A stretch of 11,486 nucleotides of DNA from Svornostia sp051306365 (GCA_051306365.1 JBPPNC010000085.1:1-11486); one strand, 5' to 3'; positions 1 through 7,699 are shown, counted from the first letter of the stretch. A program made the numbers and translations. Notes: generated by a model from the letters alone, not told the origin.

Positions 1-2
1 CC

Positions 3-926
3 GGCCCGCTCGCCGTCCACGTCAACGCCGAGCGGCGCAACGAGTGCCGCCACCCCGGCGTGCTGACGCGCTGGCCCGAGGGCGGCCCGCACGCCGGCCG
101 CCGCGACCCGATCCTGCTGAAGGCCCCGACCGCCGCGATGGCGCCCGGGATGGTCCCCGGCGTACCGCCCGAACCGGCCGTCGTCGTGCGCGGCGCGGTG
201 CGCGAGTTCGAACGGCCCAAGCCGTACCCCTTCGCGAAGCGGCCTGAGCCGTTCACCGCCGTCGGCGGGGTGGACCTCGAGGTCCCGCACGCGGGCTCGA
301 TCGCGATCGTCGGCGAGTCCGGCTCCGGCAAGTCGACGCTGCTGCGCATGGTCGTCGGGCTGCTCGAACCCACGCGCGGCGACATCACGCTCGGTCCGGG
401 CGCGCCGCCGCAGATGATCTTCCAGGACGCCGGCGCGTCGCTCACCCCGTGGATGCCGATCGGCAAGCAGATCGAGGAGCGGCTCATGGCGCTCGGCGTG
501 CCGCAGTCCGAACGCGGCGCGCGTGTGGCGGCGACGCTGGAAGCCGTCGGCCTGCCCGCCGAGGCGCAGACCGCGGTGCCGCGCGCGCTCTCCGGCGGTC
601 AGCGCCAGCGCGCCGCGATCGCCCGCGCCATCGCCGTGCCCCCCGCGCTGCTGGCGTGCGACGAGCCGGTCTCCGCGCTCGACGTCTCCCTCGCCGCGCA
701 GGTCCTGAACCTGCTCTGCCACCTGCGCGAGATGCTCGACATCGCGCTGCTGTTCGTCACCCACGACCTGGCCGCGGCGCGCGCGGTCGCCGACGAGGTC
801 GTCGTGATGCAGGGCGGCGAGATCGTCGAGCGCGCGCCCACCGAACAGCTCTTCACCGCACCCGCTCACCCGTACACACGCGAGCTCATCGCCGCGGTCC
901 CCGAGGTCCGAGAGGTGGCCGCGTGA
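3..926 (+). CDS. Oligopeptide/nickel-type ABC transporter ATP-binding protein (5' partial, probably two-domain)
   Basis: This ATPase energises import by the permeases and binding protein encoded next, acting on the inner face of the membrane. Visible motifs are Walker A GESGSGKST (312-338), the Q-loop Gln in QDAG (423-425), signature LSGGQRQR (588-611), Walker B LLACDEP with catalytic Glu at 663-665, and the H-loop His in VTHD (762-764). The tail reads TEQLFTAPAHPYTREL, the usual end of OppF/DppF proteins. The frame stays open from base 3 with codons ending in G or C throughout, so the gene begins before the window. The roughly 70 residues ahead of this ATPase domain may be the end of a first ATPase domain, giving a DppD-DppF fusion; this is inference. 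ATG codons at 138 and 150 are alternative starts, but the GAAGG ahead of 138 is weak. The stop overlaps the next start (GTGA). Function as an ATPase is certain; the substrate is not. Confidence 0.9.
   Translation, partial: GPLAVHVNAERRNECRHPGVLTRWPEGGPHAGRRDPILLKAPTAAMAPGMVPGVPPEPAVVVRGAVREFERPKPYPFAKRPEPFTAVGGVDLEVPHAGSIAIVGESGSGKSTLLRMVVGLLEPTRGDITLGPGAPPQMIFQDAGASLTPWMPIGKQIEERLMALGVPQSERGARVAATLEAVGLPAEAQTAVPRALSGGQRQRAAIARAIAVPPALLACDEPVSALDVSLAAQVLNLLCHLREMLDIALLFVTHDLAAARAVADEVVVMQGGEIVERAPTEQLFTAPAHPYTRELIAAVPEVREVAA
910..915 (+). promoter_or_regulatory. Ribosome binding site for the DppC-like permease
   Basis: GAGAGG lies 7 bases before the GTG at 923 and inside the end of the ATPase gene. 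It favours this GTG over the in-frame ATG at 953, which has no purine-rich stretch in front of it. Confidence 0.5.
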
Positions 927-1870
927 CCACCACCACCGAGCAGCCGCCCACGATGACCGAGGGCGCCCTCCCCGTCGAAGGCCCCGGCGCGCCCGCGGCC
1001 CGCGAAGTGCCGACACTCGTCGCCCGCATGTGGCGCGGCCGCCCCGCGATCAGCCCCGGCGCGCTGAAGGGCGACACCGTCTGGCACGCGCTCATCCCGG
1101 TGGCGATCCTCAGCCTCATCATCCTCGTCGCCCCCGTGCTGGCGCCCTACGGCGCCACGGAGGTCAACCCCGTGGGCGCGCTGGCGTCCCCGTCCCCCGA
1201 CGCCTGGTTCGGCACCGACGAGATCGGCCGCGACGTCTTCAGCCGCATCCTCATCGGCATCCGCACCTCGTGGTTCGCGGCGCTCGGGGTCATCCTGCTC
1301 GGCACCGTCATCGGCGGGCTCATCGGCGCGATCGCCGGGACGTTCGGCGGCAAGATCGACATGGTCCTGATGCGCGTCACGGACCTCTTCCTCTCGCTGC
1401 CTGCACCGGTGCTGGCGATCGCCGTCATCGCCGCGATGGGCCCGAGCCTGCGCAACACGCTCATCGCGCTGAGCATCGTGTGGTGGCCGTGGTACGCGCG
1501 GATCGTGCGCGGCGAGGTCCGCGCGCTCGCCGCGCGACCGCACACCGAGGCCGCGAAGCTCGCGGGCGTCAGCCGCACGCGACTCGTCGTCAAGCACCTG
1601 CTGCCCGGCGCCGCGGCGCCCGGGATCGGGACGATGTCGCTCGACGTCGGAAACCTCATCCTCTCGCTGGCCGGCCTGTCGTTCATCGGCCTCGGTGCAC
1701 CTCCGCCCGCGCCTGAACTGGGAGCCATGAGCGCGCGCGGCCTGCAGTACCTGTTCGGTCACCCCTGGGTGCCGATCGCTCCCGCCGCAGCCGTGGCGCT
1801 CCTGGCGCTCGCGGCGAACCTCCTCGGCGACGCCATCAATCGCCGGCTCGATCAAAGGACCACTCGATGA
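923..1870 (+). CDS. DppC/OppC-like ABC transporter permease
   Basis: One of two membrane subunits forming the import channel. About 315 residues from GTG 923, which overlaps the ATPase stop by 4 bases. The N-terminus is a hydrophilic, Pro/Thr/Glu-rich tail of about 50 residues, followed by a first membrane segment (IPVAILSLIILVAPVLA). Then comes the hallmark periplasmic motif of DppC-type permeases, WFGTDEIGRDVFSRILIG, and further hydrophobic segments. The cytoplasmic EAA loop that docks on the ATPase is clear: EAAKLAGVSRTRLVVKHLLP, with the conserved Gly and the H-LP ending. The C-terminal part has LSFIGLGAPPPAPELGAM, which is also typical of the family. An in-frame reading extends far upstream through the ATPase gene, but it is an antiphase shadow. 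The stop overlaps the ATG of the binding-protein gene (ATGA). The family is certain; the substrate is inferred only from the operon. Confidence 0.93.
   Translation: MTTTTEQPPTMTEGALPVEGPGAPAAREVPTLVARMWRGRPAISPGALKGDTVWHALIPVAILSLIILVAPVLAPYGATEVNPVGALASPSPDAWFGTDEIGRDVFSRILIGIRTSWFAALGVILLGTVIGGLIGAIAGTFGGKIDMVLMRVTDLFLSLPAPVLAIAVIAAMGPSLRNTLIALSIVWWPWYARIVRGEVRALAARPHTEAAKLAGVSRTRLVVKHLLPGAAAPGIGTMSLDVGNLILSLAGLSFIGLGAPPPAPELGAMSARGLQYLFGHPWVPIAPAAAVALLALAANLLGDAINRRLDQRTTR
1854..1859 (+). promoter_or_regulatory. Ribosome binding site for the solute-binding lipoprotein
   Basis: AAAGGA sits 7 bases before ATG 1867, inside the end of the permease gene. It is one of the better Shine-Dalgarno matches in the operon, which fits the need for more binding protein than membrane subunits. 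Confidence 0.5.
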
Positions 1871-3429
1871 CCCGCAGGACCACCACGCTGCTCGCGGTGC
1901 TCGCCGCGGGAGCCCTGGCCGTCACCGGCTGCGGCTCCGCTGAAAAGGATGACTCCGCGTCCACCTCGTCCGGGGACAGCAAGACGCTGCGCATCCCGTA
2001 CCTGGCCGACATGTCCGTGCCCGACCCCGACGTCTTCTACGACATCGAGGGCAACGGCGTGATCCTCAGCCAGTACGAGGGCCTGCTGAAGTACAAGGCC
2101 GGCACGCTCGACATCGAGCCGAACCTCTCCACCAAGTACGCGGTCTCCGACGACGGCAGGACCTACACGTTCACGCTGCGCGACGACGTGACGTTCCACT
2201 CCGGCCCGAAGATGACGTGCGACTCGGTGAAGGCCGCGTTCCAGCGGCGCATCGACGTCGACCAGGCGCCCGCGTGGATGCTCGCCGACGTCAAGTCCAT
2301 GACGTGCGAGAACGACACGACGTTCGTCATCGAGCTGAAGAACAAGGTCACACCGTTCCTGCACTACATGGCGTCGAGCTGGGGCCCGAAGGTCATCGGC
2401 CCGGAGGCGATCGAGACGAACGCAGGCGACGACTTCGGCCAGACGTTCATGGAGACGAAGGGCGACGGCACCGGCCCGTACAAGCTGTCGTCGTTCAAGC
2501 GCGGCAGCGCGTACACGCTGACCAGGAACGACAAGTACTGGGGCACGCCCGCGAACTTCCAGGAAGTGATCCTCTCGATCACGCCTGATATGGGCACGCA
2601 GCGCCTGAAGCTCGAGAAGGGCGACCTCGACGTCATCCTCCATGGCTTCCCGGCGTCCGAGCTTGAGTCGCTGCCCGACAGCGTGACGGTCGAGAAGCAG
2701 GACTCGCTCCTGCGACTCATCCTCTACGTGAACCCGAACAAGGCGCCGTTCAACGACCCCGAGGTCCGCGCGGGCCTGCAGTCGACGATCGACACGAACC
2801 AGCTCGTCGAGCAGGGGTACTCGGACACCGCTGAGAAGTCGACCGGCGTGTACCCGCCCGGCCTGCTGCCCGGCGAGCCCAAGCTCCCGTACACGCCGGA
2901 CCCGGCGAAGGCGAAGGCCGCGGCCGACAAGGCCAAGACGAAGAAGCTCACCCTCGCCTACTCCGCCGACGAGTCCGGTGTGCAGCGCCGCGTCGGCGAG
3001 CTGCTGCAGGCGCAGCTGAAGACCGCCGGCTACGACGTGACGATCAAGGAGGTCCAGCTGCCGACGGTCTACGGTTGGGCGGAGAACCTCGAGAAGGCGC
3101 CGGACCTGGCGATCATGACCAACACGCCTGACGGGGCGCACCCGGACCTGTGGGCGAGCATCATGTTCTCCTCGACCGGCGGGCTGAACTTCCTCGGCGC
3201 GAAGAACGAGAAGATCGACGCCAACCTCGGCAAGGCGATCAGCCTGCCTCCGGAGAAGGCCGACCCCCTCTACAAGGAGATCGCGCAGGAGGTCATCGAC
3301 GACAACCAGTTCTTCCTCCTCGGGGATGTGAAGAACGTGTTCGTCATGCAGGACTCGCTGACCGGCCTGTCCAACACGCCGGCCTACCCCTGGCTCGTCG
3401 ACTTCGCGGCGCTGAAGCGGGGCGAGTAG
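1867..3429 (+). CDS. Extracellular solute-binding lipoprotein, family 5 (peptide/nickel type)
   Basis: A 520-residue substrate receptor anchored to the outer face of the membrane. The N-terminus is a lipoprotein signal: two Arg, a hydrophobic core (LLAVLAAGALAV), then lipobox VTGC with Cys22 as the lipidation site, and a Ser/Asp-rich linker. Family-5 marks include an SDDGRTYTFTLRDDVTFHSG stretch (about 94-113), GTGPYKLSSF (201-210) and NDKYWG (221-226). The length matches DppA/OppA-like proteins. It sits between the two permease genes, and the order ATPase, C-type permease, binding protein, B-type permease differs from the common A-B-C-D-F order. Family 5 members bind peptides, nickel chelates, opines and other small molecules, so the family alone does not give the ligand. 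The downstream enzymes suggest a small nitrogen compound such as guanidine, urea or a ureido derivative (inference). Confidence 0.93.
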   Translation: MTRRTTTLLAVLAAGALAVTGCGSAEKDDSASTSSGDSKTLRIPYLADMSVPDPDVFYDIEGNGVILSQYEGLLKYKAGTLDIEPNLSTKYAVSDDGRTYTFTLRDDVTFHSGPKMTCDSVKAAFQRRIDVDQAPAWMLADVKSMTCENDTTFVIELKNKVTPFLHYMASSWGPKVIGPEAIETNAGDDFGQTFMETKGDGTGPYKLSSFKRGSAYTLTRNDKYWGTPANFQEVILSITPDMGTQRLKLEKGDLDVILHGFPASELESLPDSVTVEKQDSLLRLILYVNPNKAPFNDPEVRAGLQSTIDTNQLVEQGYSDTAEKSTGVYPPGLLPGEPKLPYTPDPAKAKAAADKAKTKKLTLAYSADESGVQRRVGELLQAQLKTAGYDVTIKEVQLPTVYGWAENLEKAPDLAIMTNTPDGAHPDLWASIMFSSTGGLNFLGAKNEKIDANLGKAISLPPEKADPLYKEIAQEVIDDNQFFLLGDVKNVFVMQDSLTGLSNTPAYPWLVDFAALKRGE

Positions 3430-3433
3430 CGAG

Positions 3434-4435
3434 ATGGGCGCGTTGGTCCTCAGGCGCCTCGGCGCCCTCCTGGCCGTGTTGTTCGGCCTGGCGTGCATCG
3501 TCTTCGTGCTGCAGACGGTGATCCCGTCTGACCCCGCACGGGCGATGGTGGGGGCCAACGCGAGCCAGGAGGCCGTCGAGGCCAAGAAGGCGGAGCTGGG
3601 CTACGACGACCCGCTCCCCTCGCAGTTCACGCAGTACCTCGGGCGGCTCGCGCAGGGGGATCTCCAGAGCTCCCTGCGCACCCGCAACGAGGTGACGGCC
3701 GACCTGCGGGAGTTCGCTCCCGCGACGTTCGAGCTGGCGTTCAGCGCGTTCGTGCTGGCGGCGGCGATGGGCCTGGGACTCGGATTGCTCCTGGCCGGCG
3801 GAGGACGCGCCGGCCGGGTCATCCGGGTCTTCCTGATCGGCGGCGCGTCGATCCCCGCGTTCCTGACGGGGCTGCTGCTGATCGTCGTCTTCTACTCGTG
3901 GCTCGGCGTGCTGCCGGCGTCGGGCCGCGTGGGCGACAACTTCATCGTGCCGGACGGGCCGACGAACCTGCTGATCGTCGACTCGATCCTCAACGGCACG
4001 CCCGACCTGACGCTCGACGCGCTGAAGCACCTGATCCTGCCTGCGCTGACCCTGGCTCTGCTGCCCGCGCTGGCGATCGCGCGGACGCTGTCGACGTCGC
4101 TGACCCAGGTCGAGCGCGAGGACTACGTGCGCACGGCCCGGTCGAAGGGGCTGACCGAGAGGACGGTGCTCCTGAAGCACGCGCTGCGCAACGCGTCGGG
4201 ACCGGCGCTGACGATGAGCGGCCTGCAGGTCGGCCTCATGCTCGGCGGTGTCGTGGTCGTCGAGCGGATCTTCGCGTGGCCGGGCATCGGCCTGTACATC
4301 GACCAGTCGATCGCCTACTCGGACTTCCCGGCGATCACCGGCGCGACCCTGCTGCTGGGCACGGCGTACGTGCTCGTGAACTTCTTCGTGGACCTCGCCC
4401 AGGCGTGGGCCGATCCGCGGATCCGAACCGTCTGA
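3434..4435 (+). CDS. DppB/OppB-like ABC transporter permease
   Basis: The second membrane subunit, 333 residues, starting at ATG 3434 only 4 bases after the binding-protein stop. The start is typical of DppB proteins: a short basic end (LRRLG), a first membrane segment (LLAVLFGLACIVFVLQTVI) and PSDPARAMVGANAS. The middle has QFTQYLGRLAQGDLQSSLRT, the periplasmic loop of this family. Several hydrophobic segments follow, then the EAA loop EREDYVRTARSKGLTERTVL with KHALRNA after it. The C-terminal part has GLMLGGVVVVERIFAWPGIG and ends DPRIRTV, both usual for DppB. The pair of permeases, the binding protein and the ATPase make a complete importer if the ATPase carries two domains or a second ATPase gene lies upstream of the window. 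Confidence 0.94.
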   Translation: MGALVLRRLGALLAVLFGLACIVFVLQTVIPSDPARAMVGANASQEAVEAKKAELGYDDPLPSQFTQYLGRLAQGDLQSSLRTRNEVTADLREFAPATFELAFSAFVLAAAMGLGLGLLLAGGGRAGRVIRVFLIGGASIPAFLTGLLLIVVFYSWLGVLPASGRVGDNFIVPDGPTNLLIVDSILNGTPDLTLDALKHLILPALTLALLPALAIARTLSTSLTQVEREDYVRTARSKGLTERTVLLKHALRNASGPALTMSGLQVGLMLGGVVVVERIFAWPGIGLYIDQSIAYSDFPAITGATLLLGTAYVLVNFFVDLAQAWADPRIRTV

Positions 4436-4437
4436 TT

Positions 4438-4441
4438 GGAG
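4438..4441 (+). promoter_or_regulatory. Ribosome binding site for the UAAP1-like gene
   Basis: GGAG lies 8 bases before GTG 4450, in the 14-base gap after the DppB-like stop. It decides the GTG start against the long in-frame opening that runs back into the permease gene. Confidence 0.55.
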
Positions 4442-4449
4442 CGTCGACC

Positions 4450-5160
4450 GTGAGCGAACCGATCCTCGATGCGGTGCTGCCGCCCGCGGCCACGTGGTCG
4501 CGCGTGTGCAGGCGCGGCACCGCGCTGACCCTGACCGACATCGAAGGGGGCGCGAACGTCGCGTGCCTGCTCTACCGCGCTGATGATGTGCGCGAGCGCT
4601 ACTGCATGCCCGACACGCTGAAGGCGCAGCACGTCTCGCGGATCGCGTCGGGCGTCGCGCTGTACAGCGACATGGGACGCGTGCTGGCCTCGGTGGTGTC
4701 GGACAGCGTCGGCTGGCATGACACGATCACCGGCCACACCACGCAGGCGATCGTCGACGCGAAGTGGGGCCGCGCGTCCTACCAGGAACACCGCAACGCG
4801 TGGCAGCCCGGTGCGCGCGACCAGCTCCTCGTCGAGCTGGCCAAGCACGGCATGGACCGCCGCGACCTCGTGGCGAACATCAACTTCTTCAGCAAGGTCG
4901 CGGTGGGGCCGGAGGGCGAGCTGTCGTTCGTCCCGGCGAACTCCGAGGCCGGGGATCACGTGACGGTGCGCTTCGAGCTCGACACGCTCGTGCTGCTGTG
5001 CAGCGTGCCACACCCGCTGGACCCATCGCCGGAGTGGCGGCCGGGGGCGGTGGGGCTGCGGCTGGAGCCGGTCGAGGCTGCCGGTCGGGATGACTTCGTG
5101 CGCGTGGCGTGCGACGAGAACCAGCGCGGGTTCGCCGCGTCGGAGCTGGTGCTCGCGTGA
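4450..5160 (+). CDS. DUF1989 protein, urea carboxylase-associated UAAP1 type (carboxyguanidine deiminase subunit CgcA-like)
   Basis: About 236 residues from GTG 4450. It belongs to the DUF1989 family, long annotated as urea amidolyase-associated protein 1. Published work on relatives shows that the two DUF1989 partners together form carboxyguanidine deiminase, which turns carboxyguanidine into allophanate and ammonia. Family marks are TALTLTDIEGGANVACLLY (about 24-42), VGWHDT (87-92), YQEHRN (111-116), RRDLVANINFFSKV (137-150), PHPLDP (187-192) and a final DENQRGFAASE. As I recall, most relatives carry a Cys a few residues after WHDT; here the sequence reads WHDTITGHTTQ, with no Cys and a His at 96 instead. 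This may change metal binding or leave that role to the partner. The stop overlaps the UAAP2 start (GTGA), fitting a 1:1 complex. Assignment to the family is firm; carboxyguanidine as substrate is inference. Confidence 0.88.
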   Translation: MSEPILDAVLPPAATWSRVCRRGTALTLTDIEGGANVACLLYRADDVRERYCMPDTLKAQHVSRIASGVALYSDMGRVLASVVSDSVGWHDTITGHTTQAIVDAKWGRASYQEHRNAWQPGARDQLLVELAKHGMDRRDLVANINFFSKVAVGPEGELSFVPANSEAGDHVTVRFELDTLVLLCSVPHPLDPSPEWRPGAVGLRLEPVEAAGRDDFVRVACDENQRGFAASELVLA

Positions 5161-5813
5161 GCCCGACAGCCTCTTCGATCGGTCTCGACGCGGGCGCCGC
5201 CCGGCTGGTGGACGACGTCCCCGCGGGCGTCGGCTGGACCCACCTGCTGCGCGCCGGGGAGATCCTGCGCATCGTCGACCTGGAGGGCAACCAGGCCGTC
5301 GACACGCTCTTCTTCGACGCGCACGACTACGCCAACCGCTACTCCGCGGTGGACACGCTGCGCGCGCAGGGCAATGCCTACCTGACGACGGGCTCGCGGC
5401 TGCTGGCGTTGGATGGTCAGCCGTTGGTGACCATCGTCGAGGACACCTGCGGCCGCCACGACACGCTGGGCGGCGCGTGCTCGCAGGAGTCCAACGTCGT
5501 GCGCTACGGCGAGCACACGCGCCACATGCACGCGTGCCGCCAGACGTTCCTGCTCGAGGCGATGAAATGGGATCCCGCCCGCCAGCTGGAGAAGCGCGAC
5601 CTCACGCACAACGTCAACTTCTTCATGAACGTCCCGCTGACCCCCGAGGGCGGCCTGACGTTCGAGGACGGCATCAGCGCGCCCGGCAAGTACGTGCAGC
5701 TGCGAGCCGACCGCGACACGGTCGTGATGATCAGCAACTGCCCGCAGCTGAACAACCCGTGCAACGGCTACAACCCGACGCCGGTGCGCCTCATCATCTG
5801 GCCCGCCACGTGA
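5157..5813 (+). CDS. DUF1989 protein, urea carboxylase-associated UAAP2 type (carboxyguanidine deiminase subunit CgcB-like)
   Basis: About 218 residues from GTG 5157, which overlaps the UAAP1 stop by 4 bases; GGAG at 5142-5145 may serve as ribosome site. It shares the DUF1989 fold with its neighbour but is clearly the second paralogue. Motifs are LRIVDLEGNQAVDTLFFDA (37-55), VDTLRAQGNAYLTTGS (65-80), EDTCGRHDTLGGACSQESN (95-113), KRDLTHNVNFFMNVP (146-160) and NCPQLNNPCNGYNPTPVR (194-211). Cys98, His101 and Cys108 form a likely metal or catalytic cluster that UAAP1 lacks in the matching place, so this subunit probably holds the intact site. It would act in the cytoplasm with UAAP1 on the product of the carboxylase encoded next. 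An earlier in-frame start at 5109 lies inside UAAP1 and lacks family similarity, so it is not used. Confidence 0.9.
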   Translation: MSPTASSIGLDAGAARLVDDVPAGVGWTHLLRAGEILRIVDLEGNQAVDTLFFDAHDYANRYSAVDTLRAQGNAYLTTGSRLLALDGQPLVTIVEDTCGRHDTLGGACSQESNVVRYGEHTRHMHACRQTFLLEAMKWDPARQLEKRDLTHNVNFFMNVPLTPEGGLTFEDGISAPGKYVQLRADRDTVVMISNCPQLNNPCNGYNPTPVRLIIWPAT

Positions 5814-7699
5814 CCGACGCGCCTTCGATTGAGGTGCTGACCCCGGGCACGTTGACGACGGTGCAGGACTGGCCGGGTCGGCTCGGCCTGTGGGAGGAGG
5901 GCGTGCCCCCTTCCGGCCCCATGGACGACCTGTCGTTCCGGCTCGGCAACCGGCTCGTGGGCAACCCCGAGGGCGCGGCGGGGCTCGAGGTCGTGGTGAA
6001 GGGGCCGACGCTGCGGTTCCCCGACGGGGCGCGGGTCGCGGTGACGGGCGCGCCGCTCGTCGTCGAGCTGAACGGCAACCCGGTCGCGCAGTGGACGGCA
6101 CTGGATGTCCCCGCGGGCGGCGAACTGCGGCTGCGCGGCATCCGCGGGGTCGGCATGCGCGCGTACGTGCTGGTGGCGGGCGGAATCGACGACCCGGTCG
6201 TCCTCGGTTCGCGCGCGTCGTTCACCCCGGGGAAGATCGGCGGCGGGAAGCTCATCGCGGGCGAGGTGGTGCCGATCGGCGGCGCCGAGGTCGGCGAGCC
6301 CGGCTCGGTGCAGCGCCCCCCGATCGGCAACCTCTGGAAGCTGCGCGTGGTGACCGGTCCGCAGGGCGCGCCGGACATCGTCTCCCCGGAGTCCCTCGAC
6401 GAGCTGCTCTCCGGCGAGTGGACGGTGCACCACCACTCCGACCGCACGGGCATCCGCCTGGAGGGTCCGATCCCGGAGTTCACGCGCACCGACGGCGGCG
6501 ACGCGGGCCTGCATCCCTCCAACGTCCTGGACTCGGCCTACGGGGTCGGCTCGATCATGCTCGGCGGCGACACCGCGGTGATCGTCGGCCCCGACGGTCC
6601 GTCGCTCGGCGGCTTCGCCGTCTTCGCCCAGGTGGTGCGCGACGACCTGTGGAAGCTCGGCCAGGCGCGCCCCGGCGACACGGTGCTGCTGGAGGACGTG
6701 ACGCCGTCGTTCGCGGTCGGCACGCCGTCTGACGATCCGGTGCTCGGCGCTTGCGCGGAAGCGCCCGGCGGCCCGGTGACCTACCGTCGCGCCGGCGAAC
6801 GCGCACTGCTCGTCGAGTTCGGTGAGAACGCGCTGGACCTGCGCTCGCGCGTGCGCGCGCACGTGCTTCAGGGCGCGCTGGTGGAGGCGGGCATCCCGGG
6901 CGTGACCGACCTGACGCCCGGCGTCCGATCCCTGCACGTGCAGTTCGACCCGGCCCTCATCACCTCGGCCGCCCTGCTGTGGGCGGTCCAGCGCGTGCAG
7001 GCCGAACTGCCGGCGCCGGAGGACCAGCCGATCGCCGCGCGGGTCGTGCACCTGCCGCTGGCGTGGCGCCACGCGCAGGCGATGCTCGCGGTGGAGAAGT
7101 ACATGACGTCGGTGTGGCGCGACGCGCCGTGGTGCCCGGACAACATCGAGTTCATCCGGCGGATCAACGGGCTGGCGTCGGAGGAGGACGTGCGGCGGAT
7201 CGTCTTCGACGCGTCGTACCTGGTGCTCGGGCTGGGCGACGTCTACCTGGGCGCGCCGGTCGCGCTGCCGGTCGACCCGCGCCACCGCCTGGTGACGACG
7301 AAGTACACCCCGCCGCGGCCGTGGACCCCGCCGAATGCGGTGGGCATCGGCGGCGCGTTCATGTGCGTGTACGGGATGGAGGGCCCGGGTGGCTACCAGC
7401 TCGTCGGCCGGACGGTACCGATCTGGGGCGTGGAGTCGGGCGCGCTGCTGCACCACTTCGACCAGATCCGGTTCGAGCCGGTGTCGCAGGACGAGCTGGA
7501 GGAGCTCCGCCGCCTGAGCGCGCAGGGCGAGTGGGCGCCGCGGGTGGAGCCGGTCACCTTCTCGATGGCCGAACACGAGGGGTTTCTGCAGGACAACGCC
7601 GACTCGATCGCCGAGTTCCGGGCCGGGCGGGAGGCCGCGTTCGCGGCCGAGCGCGAGGCGTGGGCGACGGTGGCACCGGCGGGAAGCGAGGGGTCATGA
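5810..7699 (+). CDS. Carboxyltransferase subunit of a urea/guanidine carboxylase, lacking biotin carboxylase and biotin carrier domains
   Basis: About 629 residues from GTG 5810, overlapping the UAAP2 stop (GTGA) with no clear Shine-Dalgarno, so it is probably translated by coupling. It carries both lobes of the urea carboxylase carboxyltransferase region, related to KipA and KipI. Lobe A shows TTVQDWPGR (16-24), GVPPSGPMDDLSFRLGNRLV (31-50), HHHSDRTGIRLEGP (207-220), HPSNV (235-239) and VGPDGPSLGGF (259-269). Lobe B shows DLTPGVRSLHVQFDP (367-381), WCPDNIEFIRRINGL (441-455), DASYLVLGLGDVYLGAPVA (467-485), DPRHRLVTTKYTPPRPWTPP (489-508) and GMEGPGGYQLVGR (522-534). Full urea carboxylases are about 1,200 residues: an ATP-grasp biotin carboxylase first, then this region, then a biotin carrier with an MKM-like site. 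Here the protein starts at lobe A and ends right after the family's normal AEREAW stretch, so both biotin domains are missing. Urea versus guanidine specificity cannot be settled from the sequence alone. Confidence 0.9.
   Translation: MTDAPSIEVLTPGTLTTVQDWPGRLGLWEEGVPPSGPMDDLSFRLGNRLVGNPEGAAGLEVVVKGPTLRFPDGARVAVTGAPLVVELNGNPVAQWTALDVPAGGELRLRGIRGVGMRAYVLVAGGIDDPVVLGSRASFTPGKIGGGKLIAGEVVPIGGAEVGEPGSVQRPPIGNLWKLRVVTGPQGAPDIVSPESLDELLSGEWTVHHHSDRTGIRLEGPIPEFTRTDGGDAGLHPSNVLDSAYGVGSIMLGGDTAVIVGPDGPSLGGFAVFAQVVRDDLWKLGQARPGDTVLLEDVTPSFAVGTPSDDPVLGACAEAPGGPVTYRRAGERALLVEFGENALDLRSRVRAHVLQGALVEAGIPGVTDLTPGVRSLHVQFDPALITSAALLWAVQRVQAELPAPEDQPIAARVVHLPLAWRHAQAMLAVEKYMTSVWRDAPWCPDNIEFIRRINGLASEEDVRRIVFDASYLVLGLGDVYLGAPVALPVDPRHRLVTTKYTPPRPWTPPNAVGIGGAFMCVYGMEGPGGYQLVGRTVPIWGVESGALLHHFDQIRFEPVSQDELEELRRLSAQGEWAPRVEPVTFSMAEHEGFLQDNADSIAEFRAGREAAFAAEREAWATVAPAGSEGS

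Noticed and set aside
866..1855. Minus-strand open frame of 329 codons opposite the DppC-like permease
   Set aside because: Highly charged, repetitive composition (Arg/Asp/Glu runs) typical of a GC shadow frame; the permease motifs are on the other strand.
1852..3585. Minus-strand open frame of 577 codons opposite the binding-protein gene
   Set aside because: It is rich in Arg, Val and Leu with no domain pattern, and lies opposite a clear lipoprotein gene; it is an effect of the high third-position GC.
5768..7576. Minus-strand open frame of about 600 codons opposite the carboxyltransferase gene
   Set aside because: The translation is low-complexity Arg/His/Asp-rich and has no recognisable motif; the forward frame has unmistakable family motifs.
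6979..7695. Upstream extension of the allophanate hydrolase frame
   Set aside because: The extra residues are Arg/Gly/Ala-rich and overlap the carboxyltransferase gene; the coupled ATG at 7696 gives the normal family N-terminus.
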